DNA of 64,000 nt from Thalassospira xiamenensis M-5 = DSM 17429 (GTDB lineage: Bacteria > Pseudomonadota > Alphaproteobacteria > Rhodospirillales > Thalassospiraceae). Positions 63,798 through 64,000 of this stretch are shown here, piece by piece. How positions within the stretch are numbered: position 1 is the stretch's first letter; each line of letters starts with the position of its first letter. The notes under the pieces were generated by a model. The model ran no database searches. It saw nothing but the letters and a program-made list of their open reading frames with translations, and was not told where the DNA came from. The stretch lies in the NCBI RefSeq assembly GCF_000300235.2, contig NZ_CP004388.1, positions 2,638,501 through 2,702,500 of the forward strand. Direction: 5' to 3'. The translations under genes were made by a program, and so were the position numbers.

Positions 63798-64000
63798 CAG
63801 GCGGCCTCACCTTCTGATCGGTTAAACACCCAGCCATCGGAAATCACCAATCCGACGGTTTCGCCGATCCGTGCGCGTTTCGTCGCATAAACCGGTAAAA
63901 CCTGGTCGGCACCGACCCGCACCTGAAGACGGAACCGACCGCCCAGATAAACGCAATCCTCAACCGAACCGCGCAATGTTCCGGCCTCGTCGACCCAGAC
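63797..64000 (-). CDS. ABC transporter ATPase, C-terminal TOBE domain (partial)
   Basis: The last 67 codons of a gene that enters from the right edge. The peptide includes GTLRGSVEDCVYLGGRFRLQV and ends in a short Glu/Ala tail, characteristic of the TOBE_2 domain at the end of PotA/FbpC/UgpC-type import ATPases. Its TGA overlaps the ATG of the MBL gene by one base, so the downstream hydrolases share its transcript. The transported substrate lies outside the window. Confidence 0.8.
   Translation of the reverse strand, partial: VWVDEAGTLRGSVEDCVYLGGRFRLQVRVGADQVLPVYATKRARIGETVGLVISDGWVFNRSEGEAA

Overview
The window looks like chromosome of an alphaproteobacterium, most likely from the Rhodospirillales (Thalassospira-like). 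This is inferred from gene content and order, not from a database search. Pointers are the runs lptD-surA-pdxA-rsmA and rpsF-rpsR-DUF2232-rplI-dnaB, a DUF2794 protein, the ChvE/GguA/GguB sugar transporter with a divergent GbpR-type LysR regulator, and a CIRCE-controlled groESL. I see no insertion sequence, prophage, CRISPR array or rRNA operon. The layout is dense, mostly housekeeping, with bidirectional hairpin terminators at several convergent junctions.

Region by region. (1) 1-3338, plus: outer-membrane and cofactor operon (lptD tail, surA, pdxA, rsmA). (2) 3360-10403, mostly minus: gmk, yicC, then mltG and the fatty-acid block fabF, acpP, fabG, fabD, with one SDR gene on plus. (3) 10936-22118, plus: rpsF, rpsR, DUF2232, rplI, then dnaB, alr, mlaE, mlaF, radA, cvpA, purF and an SDR. 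(4) 22193-25643: a c-type cytochrome, a short relic of a der-like GTPase gene, a LysR/aldo-keto reductase divergent pair, a TlpA-like thioredoxin. (5) 25689-29333, minus: TPR protein, bamB, der, with a terminator-like hairpin in the leader. (6) 29788-31508, plus: small lipoprotein, DUF2794, Sel1-repeat protein. (7) 31571-34520, minus: nrdA-nrdB preceded by a predicted pair of NrdR boxes. (8) 34985-41103: PQQ-dependent dehydrogenase, solitary fliN, Cds1-like cysteine desulfhydrase, small heat-shock protein with a predicted RpoH promoter and structured leader, old-yellow-enzyme oxidoreductase. (9) 41226-43320: groES-groEL with a perfect CIRCE operator. (10) 43670-50363: dTDP-rhamnose genes (rfbC, rfbA, rfbD, rfbB) with glmS and glmU, i.e. 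cell-envelope sugar nucleotides. (11) 50609-51448: phosphoglycolate-phosphatase-like HAD and tRNA-Val(CAC). (12) 51603-58665: aldose uptake and oxidation cluster (sugar-acid dehydratase, gguB, gguA, chvE, divergent gbpR). (13) 58779-64000: exported hypothetical protein, P-loop NTPase, exported nuclease, msrB, and a tightly overlapping minus-strand operon of ABC ATPase, beta-CASP-like MBL hydrolase, histidine phosphatase and HAD phosphatase.

Functional threads. Envelope biogenesis recurs (LptD, SurA, BamB, MltG, Alr, MlaE/F, GlmU/GlmS, rhamnose, FabFGD/ACP). Proteostasis genes carry three recognisable heat-shock signals: CIRCE, an RpoH-like promoter and a possible RNA thermometer. The ribonucleotide reductase appears to lack an ATP-cone in both subunits, so control by NrdR may matter more than usual. 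The sugar cluster pairs a LysR palindrome at about -65 of chvE with a terminator placed between chvE and gguA. The most unusual items are the der gene relic, the putative nucleic-acid or phosphoester-processing operon at the right edge, and the leader RNA structures upstream of hsp20 and of the bamB operon.
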